NCBI GenBank assembly: GCA_019279435.1
Contig: JAAALK010000288.1
Coordinates: 72,240,811 to 72,304,810, forward strand
Source: Zizania palustris
Taxonomy: Eukaryota > Streptophyta > Magnoliopsida > Poales > Poaceae
Length of the DNA: 64,000 nt
Direction of reading: 5' to 3'
Both the position numbers and the translations under genes were made by a program. The notes under the pieces are model-generated. The model was given only the letters and a program-made list of their open reading frames with translations. It ran no database searches and was not told the origin of the DNA. Below, piece after piece: positions 21,346 through 33,500 of this stretch (positions within the stretch are counted from its first letter, which is position 1; each line of letters starts with the position of its first letter).

Positions 21346-24300
21346 TGTAACACCCCAAATTTTCAAAGAAATAAAAATATCATTTAATATATTTTTCCGG
21401 AATTAATTAATTTGGAAATACCTTTAATGCCCTCCTTAGCTCATTTGAACTAGAACCTAGGTGAAATGACCAAACTAGAGGCTAGAAAATTTTGTATATA
21501 ATCCCTAGGCCAAGATATATTTTTGAGAATTTTTACAAATTTTTATCACCCTTGGAAGTAGCCGAAATATTTTAAATCAATTTCTGTAATTATTTTTATT
21601 CGGAAAAGGATTGGAACAGTGACGGGCCCCCTTTCCCCCATTCTCCCTCCACCGGCCGGCCCAGCCCGCTCTCCTCCCTGCGCCCCGACTGACAACCGGA
21701 CCCCACCCGTCAGCAACCCCCTCTCCCATCACGCGCGTGCCTGACAACCCAACCCCACCTGTCGGCGCCAACCTCACCCTCAGCCGGACCCGACCCCACC
21801 CGTTAGCCCCGCCCGTTGTCACGCTCGTGCCCGCTGCCCTGTGGCCCCCACCTGTCGGACCCGTCGTCTCCGCGAGATCCGCCCTCAAATCTCCCCCCTC
21901 ACCGGGCGACGCCTTAATGCGCCTTGGATCCGCTGCTCCCGACCCCCTCTCCCCGAATTGAGCCCGCCATTATGACGCCCGATCCCCGGCGACCGTTTCC
22001 CCTCTTCAATTCTGGCCAATTCGCGTCCAGGTTCGATGAACCCCTTGCAACTGAGCTCGCCGGCATTTAAAAACGCGTTTACCCTCGGCCACCGTTAATT
22101 GCACCCCCTCGGCCCCGCCGGTGACCCAATTTAAGCCCCTGGTGCGTCCGCGTTAGACCCCCACGCTCACACGCTGTGAGAACGAACAGAACACCCGGAA
22201 TCCGAACTTTAGCGCCACACCACCGCCCACGCTCCAGCCGCCGCTCACCGTCGCCGGAACCCTAATTCCTCCTCGGCGACCGCACCATCATAACCATCGT
22301 GACCTCCCCGACCTCGGCCACCACTTCGACGGCGACGAACCCCGCCGGATCTCCATCGCCGACGAGGACCCGAACGTCTTCGCCGCCTTCGCTCGTCACC
22401 GGCCACACTCTGATGACCTCTCGCCTCGCCAACGGTGCCCTCATGATCCCCGTAGTTCCCTCCTTCCATTTTAGCTCTTAGGACCCCTCGCCGTCGCTCG
22501 CCATGGCCCTTGGCCCGCTTGCCGTCGCCGGAGAAGACGACCGGCACGGGTCGAGTACCCGTGCCGTGTCGGATTCGATCTCGGCCGTGCAATCCAGATC
22601 CAACGGTGGCGATTAAATCATCTGTGCGGTTTAATCAGATCCGTTAGATCTCAGTGAAGAAGTACGTTATAATCTGAGCCGTTCGTTTATATTAAAACCC
22701 AGGGCGAATCTAGGCCATCCATCGCGTACCATTTCACCGATTTAATCTCAGCCGCCCACGTTAACTTAACACTCCCGCTTCACCCGCAGCCGCCCGATCG
22801 CGATCCAACGGTGGATCTTGATCCGGCGCACGTGCACAGTGCGCGGGTTCACGGTGAGCCCGGTTCACCTTGGATCGACACCTGTGTTTGGATTTAAATA
22901 AATTTCCAGAAATAGTTTTAAACTTATAAAATTCATATCTAGCACATATTAACTCCAAAAATTACCGTTTCAATTCCAGAAAATTTGTAATTTTATTCTC
23001 TACATGTTAATACAATAAAAACAGTAAGTTTATATTGAGTATTTTATTTTTGTTTAATAATGTATTCAAATGCACTTTAGGAAAATTATCAATTTGGTTC
23101 ATTTCAATTTAGAGAAATTTATCTTTTATTCTTTTCATGCTAGTCTAATGAAACCACTAGGTTTACACTGAACCTCTTATTTTAAATTAGTTAGAAAATT
23201 TAAAATACAATTGTTTACATTATTATTCCTTTTAGAAAGGCCACTATTTCATTAACATTCATTTTAAAATGTTCTTAAGGTAAATTTCAGAAAGATAATA
23301 GCTTTATTTTCCTTGGTTCAAACAAACCAAAACCTATATGCTTATTGTGTGATTTTGGAATGTTTATTGAATGGTATGTTTATTATTTCTGTCGAAAAGA
23401 CTATGACGCCGCCGAAGAGCCGGAATATTACCCGGAGGTTCCCCCGTCGCCTTTCACTGAGCAAGGCAAGTCACCAAACCAATCTTTTGAGCATATTGAA
23501 CCAATGTTTTATTAAACTATTGCTAAAACACATAGGATATACATGCATTAGTCAAATGAAACTCTTCCAATATATTTATTAGGATCCCCCGACCTTGATG
23601 TGCAACCCATGCCATGCTATCTCGCCTAAACTCCTTGTCACCATATGATTAGTATTATTACCTAGTGTCCAATGTATTGACACGATTGCTATAGGGTTAA
23701 AAATGAGTCGTAGCAACTTGATTCTACTATATGATCCCCGTTATCCTTATCTTTGGAATTCTGTTGGTGACAGAGTTTTGGTTGTGAGTGTATGCATGGT
23801 GGGTTCCGGGTGCAAGCTAGGGCATTGGTCGGTAGCACCCGGGGCACTACAAGGACCGGTCTGAGGGATCTGTTGCAATACACTTCCGTACTAACCACAA
23901 GTCTAATGGGTAAGTCCTAACTAAGGTATGGAGTGTTCCAAACCGAGGCCACCATTTGGATATGGGTCAAGCTGCACCTGTGGGTGGCTTGTACCGACGT
24001 GGCGCAAAACGGGGTGCGACGTTAGCCGGGATGCGGCCCGGCGCGCCCGCGAAACCTAGAGCGGGTGGTTATCGCTTGGAGCATTCCATGGTGAGGTTTT
24101 GGCATGAGTTCCCGTGTTATGGGTCATCTTGTTACACTTTGGTGTTTGGGATGAGTGCGTGCCTTGTGGGTACAGTAGTACACCTCTGATCAGAGTCATA
24201 AATCTTTTCGATAAGCTGAGCCCACGGTAAAGGGTGGGTTGCGTGACATCCCACAATTAGTTTACTTTATAATGAATGCGCATGATTGATTTGACATGTA

Positions 24301-24762
24301 AGGACTGTTGAGCGAGGGTGGGCTGACTGTACCCCTCGAGTTAGAAGATGATGCATATACATGTTTACGTTTCTGTATTAATAACTGAATCACATTAACT
24401 GCTTTACAAGTATGCTTTCCCGCAAAATTAGCCATTATCCTTCCTTTGTTATTACCTTGCATTACTATTGCATTTGCGGTGGCTTGTTGAGTACTTTTTG
24501 TACTCATACTCGTTGGACACACAATTCAGAGGATGCCTACTACGAGGATGGTCTGGAGTAGCGACCCAGTCAAGAGAAGATCCTGAAGAGGGCATTCGTC
24601 ATGCTTTTATTTACTTATTTTTAATTTTACTATTTTTTTAATAATGTGGTCTGCGTACCACAGATGATTGCTCGTATGTACGTGTCGCATGATGAACCTC
24701 TTGTATTATTATTTTTCTTTGGAAATTCAATAATGTTCCGATTTTTAAATCGGGGCATCATA
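21346..24762 (+). repeat. 3' LTR of the plus-strand Tekay element (3417 bp)
   Basis: Starts TGTAACACCCC, as does 11606, after a purine-rich TAAGGGGGATAGG tract (polypurine tract). It ends CGGGGCATCATA, a mutated form of CGTCACA, and is followed by GCCTC at 24763-24767, the same target sequence as the solo LTR. It keeps a segment of about 665 bp (23466-24124) that the solo LTR lacks. That segment also has counterparts in the LTR at 55817-56728, so it is ancestral. Confidence 0.92.
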
Positions 24763-25137
24763 GCCTCACCCATATATTTATAGGGGCTAGTCTTCTTATC
24801 TCTGAGGCTAATCTGGTAGGATTCGGCCTGATCAAATTTATGGATAAAAATAGCCAGAATCAGACTCAAACTCTATCCTGAAAACAATCCGAAGTGGGCC
24901 TTCGGCAAGGCCTGCCGAAGCCTGCTCCTCGGGCCGAAGCTTCGGCGAGGCAGGCCTCCGAAGGCCTTTGGACCAAAGGTAGCAGGCTGCTAGAAGGCTT
25001 TTGAAGCCCAATGTTCGATGGGCCTTCGGCCCTATAAGGCTTTGGCCTAATCTAGGACTTGTGTATTTTTGACCCAAATTACCAAAAATTGATATTTTGA
25101 CAATCTTGGCCATTAATGCCATTTTTTGCTATAAACA
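24763..25137 (-). mobile_element. Element X LTR fragment (second copy)
   Basis: A near-identical copy of 14337-14711, again starting at GCCTC right after a Tekay LTR and ending ATAAACA. It is the right flank of the full element's insertion site. Confidence 0.75.
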
Positions 25138-26841
25138 CATTGCTTCCATCTTTTAGAACCCTGAGAAGAGACATATCTAGGGACATATAAAAAATAAAGT
25201 ATCCAAGTCTACGACTCATTTTTAGCAATACTAAGCACGTGTGAAATTACTTGGGCACTAACTAATATTGTAGTATTCAGGGCGACAAAAGGAAATAGAT
25301 CAAAAGCATGGCTTGGGTTTGCACAATAAGGTAAAGGGATCTAAATAAATATAATTGTACGTTTTAATTGGACTAATGCAATTAATTCCTTTGTGTTATA
25401 GCAATAACTAATTTGAAAACATGGGTTCAACATGCTCAAGGTATGAGGTGTGACTTGCCTTGCTCAACAAAATACAAAGATGGATCCTCGACAAAAGACT
25501 CAGGCTCCTCGACAACTACAAACTCTAAAAGCACGCAAAATGAGGAAAGCGCAATTAAAAGGAGGAAAATAAATAGTATAATTCATGAAATTAAATTAGT
25601 TCATGTTGTAGATAAAAATGAGAGGAGCAAAATGGAATTTGAATGCATAAATTTGGAGCAAGGATGCAAAAGATATGAATTTTTGAAGTTTGAAACAATT
25701 AAGAAATTATTTTAGAACTAAAAAAAATAGAAAAAAGTCCACGGTGAACTGTACACGTGCGCCATGGACCAGATGGCTGAGGGCCATCAGATCCCAATCG
25801 GGTGGCGCAGAGCGAGGTGGGAGATTTAAGTGAAATTGGATGGCCCAGATTAAAATGCAGCAAACTGGTACGATGGACGCACCAAAACAGGCCACGCCAC
25901 GGGTTTAATCAGGACCACATGCCACAGATCGGATGGCCAGGATTGGATCCAACACGCAGGCACATTGTCGTTGGTGACCGGGCGCGATTGCGAGGATTTC
26001 GGTGACGGTGAGCTATGGTTGGGCAATTTGAAGGCATAAACATAACCAAAATAACCAGGGGGTCACATTGGTACCTGAGGCAGGGTCCGATGATGACGGA
26101 TGGAGGGTGACGGTGAGCGGAGGCGGACGGAAGTCTTCGGGTCGATGACTCCGGTGAAATCCGGCGACGAGGAGGCCGAACGGGGTCGACGCTGACAATG
26201 GGGAGGTGGTGGTAGTCACGGTGGTGCTGGCAGCAAGGGCTGGCAAGATCACTAGTGGTGAGGCGAGGCTGCCGGAGCAAAAAACAGAGCCGCGAGGGAA
26301 AACTAAGGATACCATCGATGATGAGGCGGCGACCGGCGAGGCAAAGGATTGGAAAGCATTCAGAGGGACAAGACAGGGGTTTAAATAGGTACCAAATTGT
26401 CAGAGATCACGGATTGAGGTGCTAAGGTTTGCGGCAACGATGAGATTTTGGGGATTCTGGTGGGAGTCTGACGGTGGCACGAGAGGGATGACAACGAGGG
26501 TCCACTGGTCAACTAGTGAGCGCGGGAGAATGAGGCTGATGGGCGGGGGGGCACATGGCAGAGAGACTAGGGGAGCGCCCGGACGAAGGCTAGCGCCAAC
26601 AAGCAGGACCCACCTATCAGCGAGAGCAACAAAACGGGCTGGGCCGCGAAGAGAGAAAGGAGTGAGGCGGCCCAACAGAAATTAAAATTCATTTTTGACT
26701 TAGAGAATTTAATAAAAATTTTCCAAATCAATACTTAAATTATTTCATAAGATTTTTAATTCTTTTCATACTTTAAATAATTCTATTCTCATATTTTCAT
26801 TTTCTCAAAAATATTATTTGGCAAAAATTCAATGTGTTACA
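25138..26841 (-). repeat. Minus-strand Tekay-type LTR fragment (second copy, longer)
   Basis: Continues past the break of the first copy (after 26095) for another 750 bp to GTGTTACA at 26841, the reverse of a TGTAACAC LTR start. The part near 26560-26690 resembles the minus-strand LTR at 56800-57000. There is no internal region next to it, so it is an LTR remnant. Small ORFs inside are compositional. Confidence 0.7.
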
Positions 26842-27138
26842 CTCACCGTAATGCTACATACCAAAATTTAGTGATGCATTGAAGGGTTAATTGATTAGTT
26901 GTGTGAATGTTTTACAATAGCCCCTGACCTAACTATTTATAGTCGGGGAGACACATAATCTGTGTGTGACATAGAATCTAAACTAACTCTAATTATCCGC
27001 TAACTAAAGGTAAAACACTGTGAATCCTTAGCCCATTTTGCACGTGACTCGTCTTCGCCCGTCCTTTTGGCAGCCCATGGGCCCAACCATTTGGTCTGAC
27101 CTTCTGATTGTGTGTCAGTCTAATTTATGATATCAACA
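26842..27138 (-). repeat. Possible short LTR or solo LTR (minus strand)
   Basis: The stretch ends TATCAACA at 27138, the reverse of TGTTGATA, a common Copia LTR start. On the minus strand it contains GACTATAAATAG near 26930-26942. No matching partner LTR or coding region is present, and the left boundary merges with the Tekay LTR start, so this is tentative. Confidence 0.35.
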
Positions 27139-27609
27139 ACTTAAAATTTTGTGAGGTGGTAGATGACTATTGTCCCGATGTTCTCAATTTTTTAAAACTA
27201 TTTGATTGACATTTAAAAGATTAGGAGTAAACAAGGAGATATCCCTGGAGAGGTAAAAAATCATCTGGACAACGTTGCAGGAAGCCAGCAATGGAAAGAC
27301 AGAGTTCCTAAAATTCGGATAGAATAGTAGTGTGACGATGTCGTGGATAGTAGCCATGGATGGTGAATGGTAGCAAGCGACCACTATTGAACTATAGGTG
27401 TTTTAAGTTCTTCCCCATAGCCACCTAATCATAACATTGAGCTTTTTGCCTTGATAGGAGAATAAAATACCACTTCAAGCATCTTATTATAAAAAATATG
27501 TCTACACATGATGTTGAGTTTGTAGGACAAGTATCCTTATTTGCTAGTAGATTGCTATATGGGTTAGTCATACTCTTTTAACTTTGTTCACTTTAGATAT
27601 TTGTTATAT
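27139..27609. other. Non-coding, nothing recognised
   Basis: AT-rich sequence with no convincing ORF, repeat boundary or RNA gene by eye. Confidence 0.5.
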
Positions 27610-27837
27610 TTAGAGCATCTCCAACACACTATCTAAATAACTCACTAAGCTAAATTTTAGCAATTCTGATAGAAAATGTGCTCCAACATACCGAACAAAC
27701 TGCGCTAGCCATCTGTGGGTCTCATGCCGGCATTCCAAATTTGGAGAGTTGAAAATGAAGAGTTCATTGAAGCGTGCAATTGATATCGAATAGATAAATG
27801 TAAAAATAAAAATAGCCATCCTTTAGAGATGCTCTAG
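27610..27837. mobile_element. MITE with TAGAGCATCTC termini
   Basis: About 228 bp bounded by the inverted termini TAGAGCATCTCCAAC and CCTTTAGAGATGCTCTA, a terminal signature common to grass MITEs. No coding capacity. The flanking duplication is not clear, so the superfamily is left open. Confidence 0.75.
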
Positions 27838-27850
27838 ATATATATGATTA

Positions 27851-28102
27851 ATGGTAGCTGGAAGTGACATCTCATCACTCCCAGCAGTAAAAGCACAAAT
27901 ACGAGAGTTACCATTTGAGAAGTCTGCAGTGTTGCACAGGAAGCACATTCAGAAGTCAGAAATGAATCAGGAGCTACCAAGAAGTTTTTATTCTAAAATG
28001 AAGGGAAAGGAGGTCCACTCATGTTGGAAAGCAGCTCTGCTAGTGTTGTCTGTTCCACTGCATCTCGCCTGGCCCTCCAGCGTTTGCTCCTTTTTATCCT
28101 AA
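27851..28102 (+). CDS. Short ORF or exon-like fragment, unknown (83 aa)
   Basis: Starts MVAGSDISSLPAVKAQIREL and continues with a basic, exon-like composition (FEKSAVLHRKHIQKSEMNQE) for about 60 residues, then becomes less gene-like. I do not recognise it. It follows the MITE by 13 bp. It may be a captured or relic exon, or a chance ORF. Confidence 0.25.
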   Translation: MVAGSDISSLPAVKAQIRELPFEKSAVLHRKHIQKSEMNQELPRSFYSKMKGKEVHSCWKAALLVLSVPLHLAWPSSVCSFLS

Positions 28103-28794
28103 AGGGTTCTTGACATTTTCGCCAGCATTTTCAGAAGAAAAGGACACCGCTTGTGTCGTTATTTGCTGCTGGTTCGCTGCAACAGTTTTGTTTAAGTTCA
28201 GAAAAAAAAAATCAATCTATTTATTATGGCTCTGTTTGTGTTTGACCAACATGGATGTTTTCTCTCAGTTCTACATGAACTGAATTGATTTATGTAACAT
28301 AAATCAAACAGACTTATTTCGAATTTATGCGCTTGAACGGTGTTGAAAATGAAAGAGAACATGATACAGATAAAAGCAATCCGGAACAGAACTCAGTAGT
28401 CTGCAGCAACATTCCAACATGTCTGTCTCACTGACTGTATGCTATTAGTAAAACCGGACGAGTCCTTTTCCTACTCGTGAAAGCTCACTTTCTTTTTGAA
28501 AATGAAGCGGGAGGATCGCTAATTAAAGGAGGAATAAAGGTATAGATACATCATTTGAAACAAAAAAGAGCAAAACAGAGAGTGGAGGGCTACTATCAAT
28601 TATTTTGACACTTCAAAGAAGTGGCTTCATATTTTTGACATCCGAACTTACTTTTATTGACTCAGATAATCCTACATGTCATCGTCAGAAGTGTCATTAT
28701 AAACAAAGTGCATATCTTTAGAGTGTTAAAATATCAATTTTTTCAGAGAAGGGAGCTACAGTAAGATAGAATTAGAAAAACGGAAAGCTTCAAA
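28103..28794. other. Non-coding, nothing recognised
   Basis: AT-rich intergenic sequence with an A-tract at 28202-28210. No gene or element boundary could be supported. Confidence 0.5.
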
Positions 28795-29060
28795 TTAAGA
28801 AACAATCATCTCAACAATTAAAGGTATGGAGTTTATCTCGTCAGTGAAAATCCTCCAGATTGCACTCTTTCCAAATATCCCACCACATATGGATAAGGAG
28901 ACCAGTAACTTGATTACGAGCCATTTTAGGGATAAGTGCCGAAACTTTACACCACCAATCTTAAATATCATTGTCATTCCATCCTCCCGATTTCGCACCA
29001 TGCAAATTTCTTATTAGCCATGATGCAGCATAACTCACGCCTAATCAGGAGCTTACAAAA
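28795..29060 (-). pseudogene. LINE remnant (C-terminal zinc-binding region of an L1-type RT protein)
   Basis: Reading the minus strand across frames gives WWCKVSALIPKMARNQ, then GLLIHMWWDIWKEC and RIFTDEINSIPLIVEMIVS. This order (a W-rich helix, WWxIWKERN, RIF, then a leucine/valine-rich tail) is typical of the end of plant L1-type LINE polyproteins. At least two frameshifts are needed. No poly-A tail or other part is preserved. Confidence 0.65.
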
Positions 29061-29640
29061 TAGCCAAACTGGCACTTTGACAAATTTTGGAGCTGCTTTG
29101 CAATTACGAATCTCAGACAGTCGAGGCTCTAAAAGATTAATACTTTCGCGGTAGATTTTTATATATAAAATTTGCTTTTTTTGTTATGAAATTGTTTATC
29201 AACAGTTAAGCTCCAGTTTATTTCAACTTGAAATTATAATAACCAATCTTATAGAAAAAAACTAGATGAATTATTGGATTATTATAATAATTCAATTATA
29301 ATAAGATAGTAGAATAAATTATCTTATTTATTTTAGCTTATAAAAAAATTAATAGTCCGAGTTCTATACTTTATTTCAACCGATAATAATAAAAAAGTGT
29401 CGCAAACTTCTGAATATAAGTTTTCATTTTTCACGACTCCTGTTTCTATTTTTTAACGGGTTAGATCTAACTCTAAAAAGATCGAGAGTATTTAGTTAAA
29501 AAATTTAGTTTTATTTTTAAATAAGAATAAAAAATAATTTAATTTATTTTATAATATAATATAAACTTAAACCGATATTAATTTCGAAACTGATTAAAAA
29601 AATCTAAGCTCACGCTACTCTGAAACTATATTCGGTTCAG
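29061..29640. other. AT-rich upstream region of the host gene
   Basis: Strongly AT-rich, with runs of TTATAATAA between 29230 and 29350 that could be a decayed MITE. No complete terminal repeats were found. Confidence 0.45.
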
Positions 29641-29689
29641 ACTCTGGCTGAACCGGACCCTGCAACCTGCATCTTAACAGCTTTGCCAT

Positions 29690-29792
29690 CTCGTTTCGTT
29701 ATTTTCGCCGTCCGCTTCTTGCTCGATTACTCGTCGCCCCCAGCCGCAGGGAAAGGTGCGAGATTGATCGTCGCCTCCGGCCGCCGGGAAAG
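29690..29792 (+). promoter_or_regulatory. Probable 5' UTR exon 1 of the host gene with two tandem splice donors
   Basis: A GC-rich, pyrimidine-rich stretch typical of a plant 5' UTR. It contains an imperfect 37-bp tandem repeat whose two units each end GGGAAAG|GTGCGA, so donors are available at 29756 and 29793. The intron would end at the CTCAG acceptor at 30553. The transcription start is not determined. Confidence 0.55.
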
Positions 29793-30595
29793 GTGCGACC
29801 TTCCGAATTAGTTTGATGTGGTGATCGCAAGAAGGCAGCGGTCTTTGGATTATTTTCTTTGGTTGGATTCTTTTTCTTTTTTTTTGCGCGGTGGTTATGG
29901 GTTTACTGTTGATTTACTTTGTCAAGAACTGGATGATGCGTTGCTGTAAATTCGTCGACTCCTTTAGGGTCGTATCTCGTACGCTAGCCTTCTTCTGTTA
30001 GGAGTAATCTGCTTCGGTTTCTTTGATGCTATTTTTTGGGGAAGGGCGGAAGGGTTGTATGTGATGATATCTTTGGTAATCTGAGCTGCCGTGTGGTTGT
30101 TTTGGAGAGATGAATACAAAATGTTGCCCTTTTAATCAATCTGGTAGAGAGATTAGATTAATTTGTGGATAGTTGAAACTTAAACTACACCTTTTTGTTC
30201 CAGTTCAGTCTTTGAAGTCTAATGAAGCTTTTCTATAACTTGAACCAAACTGTTTGCTGTAGTATTTTTCTAGGTTGTAGTTTTATGTTAATGACAAATT
30301 CTGCACTTCAAAGAAACTTTGGTACGAGCTGTAGTAGAATTTGTTTGTATGGCTACGTGCAGTGCCATTGAATTCGCAAATTAAACGTGAGAGATTGGCA
30401 TGCCTTTTTGGAAGAGCAGGAACAATACTGTGGTACTAAAACTGCTAATTTTGGTGATATAAATTCTTCAACAGATGGTTTTATTAATTATGACTTGATT
30501 AGTGTATATTGAATTTCTGGTAACTTATATTGAATTTCCACTATGCAACTCAGAAACAGGGTATTTGTGCTCTTTTATTGCCGCAACAAAACCAG

Positions 30596-33500
30596 ATGGA
30601 GGGAAACGAAGATTCTGATTATATCAATCCTCTTTCACTCATTGGTGGATTTGACATGGGCATCAGTTTTGACGAATTTGGGGAAAATATGAAAAGGCTC
30701 ATGGAGGTCTGATTCCTTCTCATAACTTCGTACATCGACATGACTCTGTTGGTTATATTTCGATTAGCAGAATACTAGCATGCGATCAGTGGCGAATCCA
30801 GAAAAAAATATAAAGGGTGGGCTAAATCAAATCTAAGTGTAATTAAGTTATATATATTAACATATGTTAAATATATATATACATAATCAAATAAAACATA
30901 TAATTTAATTTGATAGTAAGATACACCAATAAGATATGAGTTAACGGGAACGACAAGTCGGTATGACAAACAATATTTTATTATGTTCGTTGTAAGCAGC
31001 TAGTCCTTGTGTTGTGCAGAGACGGAGAATATAGAGATTGAGCAACAAAGTTAATCGGACATAGCGAGCTGACGTGGCAGTTCGTGCTCACTTATCCACC
31101 CATCTAGTTTCTCGCACTAGTCGCTCATTATAGTGTCGCTTGATACCAGTTCTAAGTTGATGAATGAGGATAGAAGATGGACCAAGACATCCAGTGGATC
31201 TGCTAACCTATATTTTATCGAATTTGATCAGTATGGACTAACTCATCCTGTATGTGTGTACTTAGGGGCTATAGGAGCAATTTTTTGCAAATTTTTGAGT
31301 ATGTATGTGCGTGTTAATTGGGTTAAAATCTAGCCCCAAAATTTAATAGTTAATCCAATAACATATTTTTCTAACTAACAAATTCTATTCCTCTTCTCTC
31401 ATATCTTCCCAAGAGCCAACGAATTGTACTACGCCACTACATACCGCTGAAAATGTAGTATGTGTTTATATAATTCTATTATATTTTTTAGTCTTTTTAA
31501 ATAAGTTCTCTTAAAAAACATGGTAGTCTATGATATACTCTTCTATGATTTGTTATAAAGGTGTCGTAATTTTTCTTATGTGGATTTGATCTCCATGGTA
31601 ACTATGTGTACTGCCTTAGGCTAGTTTTCTTTCTCTACAATTAGTTATTGTCTCTGATTATCTTCTCCATAAATAATCAATATTGTCATAGCTGCTTATC
31701 TATCCCGCTATAAAATGGTATATACACACATATAAATATATATATACATACATATATTCTTATACATATACATACATACATATATTCTTATACATATACA
31801 TACATACATATATATATATACATACATATATATATATATAAACATATATATACATACATACATACATATATATATATAATTTTTTGGCAAAACTGGAGGG
31901 TAGGCTCTGGAGCCTACCTGCTGGCTCCGCCGCTGCATGCGATGGTATTTATTGATAATGTTTGGAAATGACTTTTCTAATCTTTGGACAGTTGCCAATA
32001 AAGTATCTTGATACTGCCCACAATAAAGCTGTTGGGTTTGTTGAAGATATCCATGGGATTATTTGGGATCCCTTTCCTTATGATGAAATGTCAAATGAAG
32101 CCAATGAGACATTAAAGGATCCATCTAGTGACAATGTTATCCCTAGATCTTCCGCGACATCTGTTGGAATGGAGTTATCTAATCCTAATGAGGAATTATC
32201 TAGTGCTTCTACCTCCATTATTACTGCTCAAGACAGTTTTATGGACTCAATCACTACTGATGCTCATCAAACTGAAAGTCCAGGTTTGCCCTTGATGAAG
32301 CATGTGAGAATGGTTAGATTTACAATCCAGTTATTCTTCCTTGTCATTTAACTTTCTGTCTGGTGTGCAGAAAGTAATTCTTCTGAAGGAGGTAATATAG
32401 ATATAAATAACCAGTTCATGTTGCCCTTGGACACCTCAGAAACTGAAATATCATGTACCAGTTGTTCTGACCGGAACTTCAGTTCCATTTTACTTGAGGA
32501 AATTTTTGGTGTTGATGAGGAAATTTTTGGTGTTGATGAGGAAGCTCTTTTATGCAATTCAGGCAAGCCCTCAGACACATGTACATCTGAAGACTCCACT
32601 TTACTTGGGAGAACTGTCAGCACTGAAGAGGAGGTTATTTTATGGAATCCAGGGAAACCTATAAATCTGCATCCACCTGGTTTGTATTTAGCTTTCCTTA
32701 TCTTATTTGTCAGACCATAGAGGCTTTCCAATACAAACTGTGGCATAATAGTATATCTGTATCCAGATTGCACCTAACATCCACAGTCAGCCAGGAACGT
32801 AATTGACTTACACATCTGATGCCTACTTTCTTCTATCAATATGTCGAATTATTTATAATATTTATTTTGACAGTGATGATTTACATGTCCTCACAGAAAC
32901 AACCACCATATTTCATGATTTATGATTTTGTAAATCATGAAGTGAACAAAGATGAAGTGATGGAGCATGTTGAATGCCACATCCTTCCATTCAGTTAAAT
33001 AGTTTAGAACAGCTCGATTAGCTCACCATTATCATTTATAATGTTAGGGGACATAATCCAAGAATCATTCATCTTAAGAAACATTTAAGTTATTTATACA
33101 CCAAATATTCCATAATATTGACCTCACATCAATGCTCTGGCAGAATCTTCTGCCTGTAATGGGGCAATTGTTCTTGGAGTGCCTGTTACAAACGGTGAAG
33201 AGCAGGCAGCCCTGTACAGTACAAACGAACCTGAAGAATCAGCAAAGCATGGTTTGCACCGCTTTCACTTTTGAAATATGTCGTGCAACTCTGTATCTTC
33301 CCCCACTATTGAAATGCTGTTCCAAAAGCTTGTATATAATGAAAAAATATGCCTGAATCATCTAACTTCAGTGAATTCATGCACCTTTGTGCTAAACAGA
33401 TGACCTATTTAATTTGTGTTGTGTTACTCTCTTGCATGACTTGGCCACAGACGTGTCCAATAGAGCTGATGATCCAAATGTGTGGCTCACTGATCCAGCG

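Noticed and set aside
31708..31998. 96-aa Tyr/Ile/Met/Cys-rich minus-strand ORF
   Set aside because: Translation of an AT/ATAC microsatellite inside the hAT-type element.
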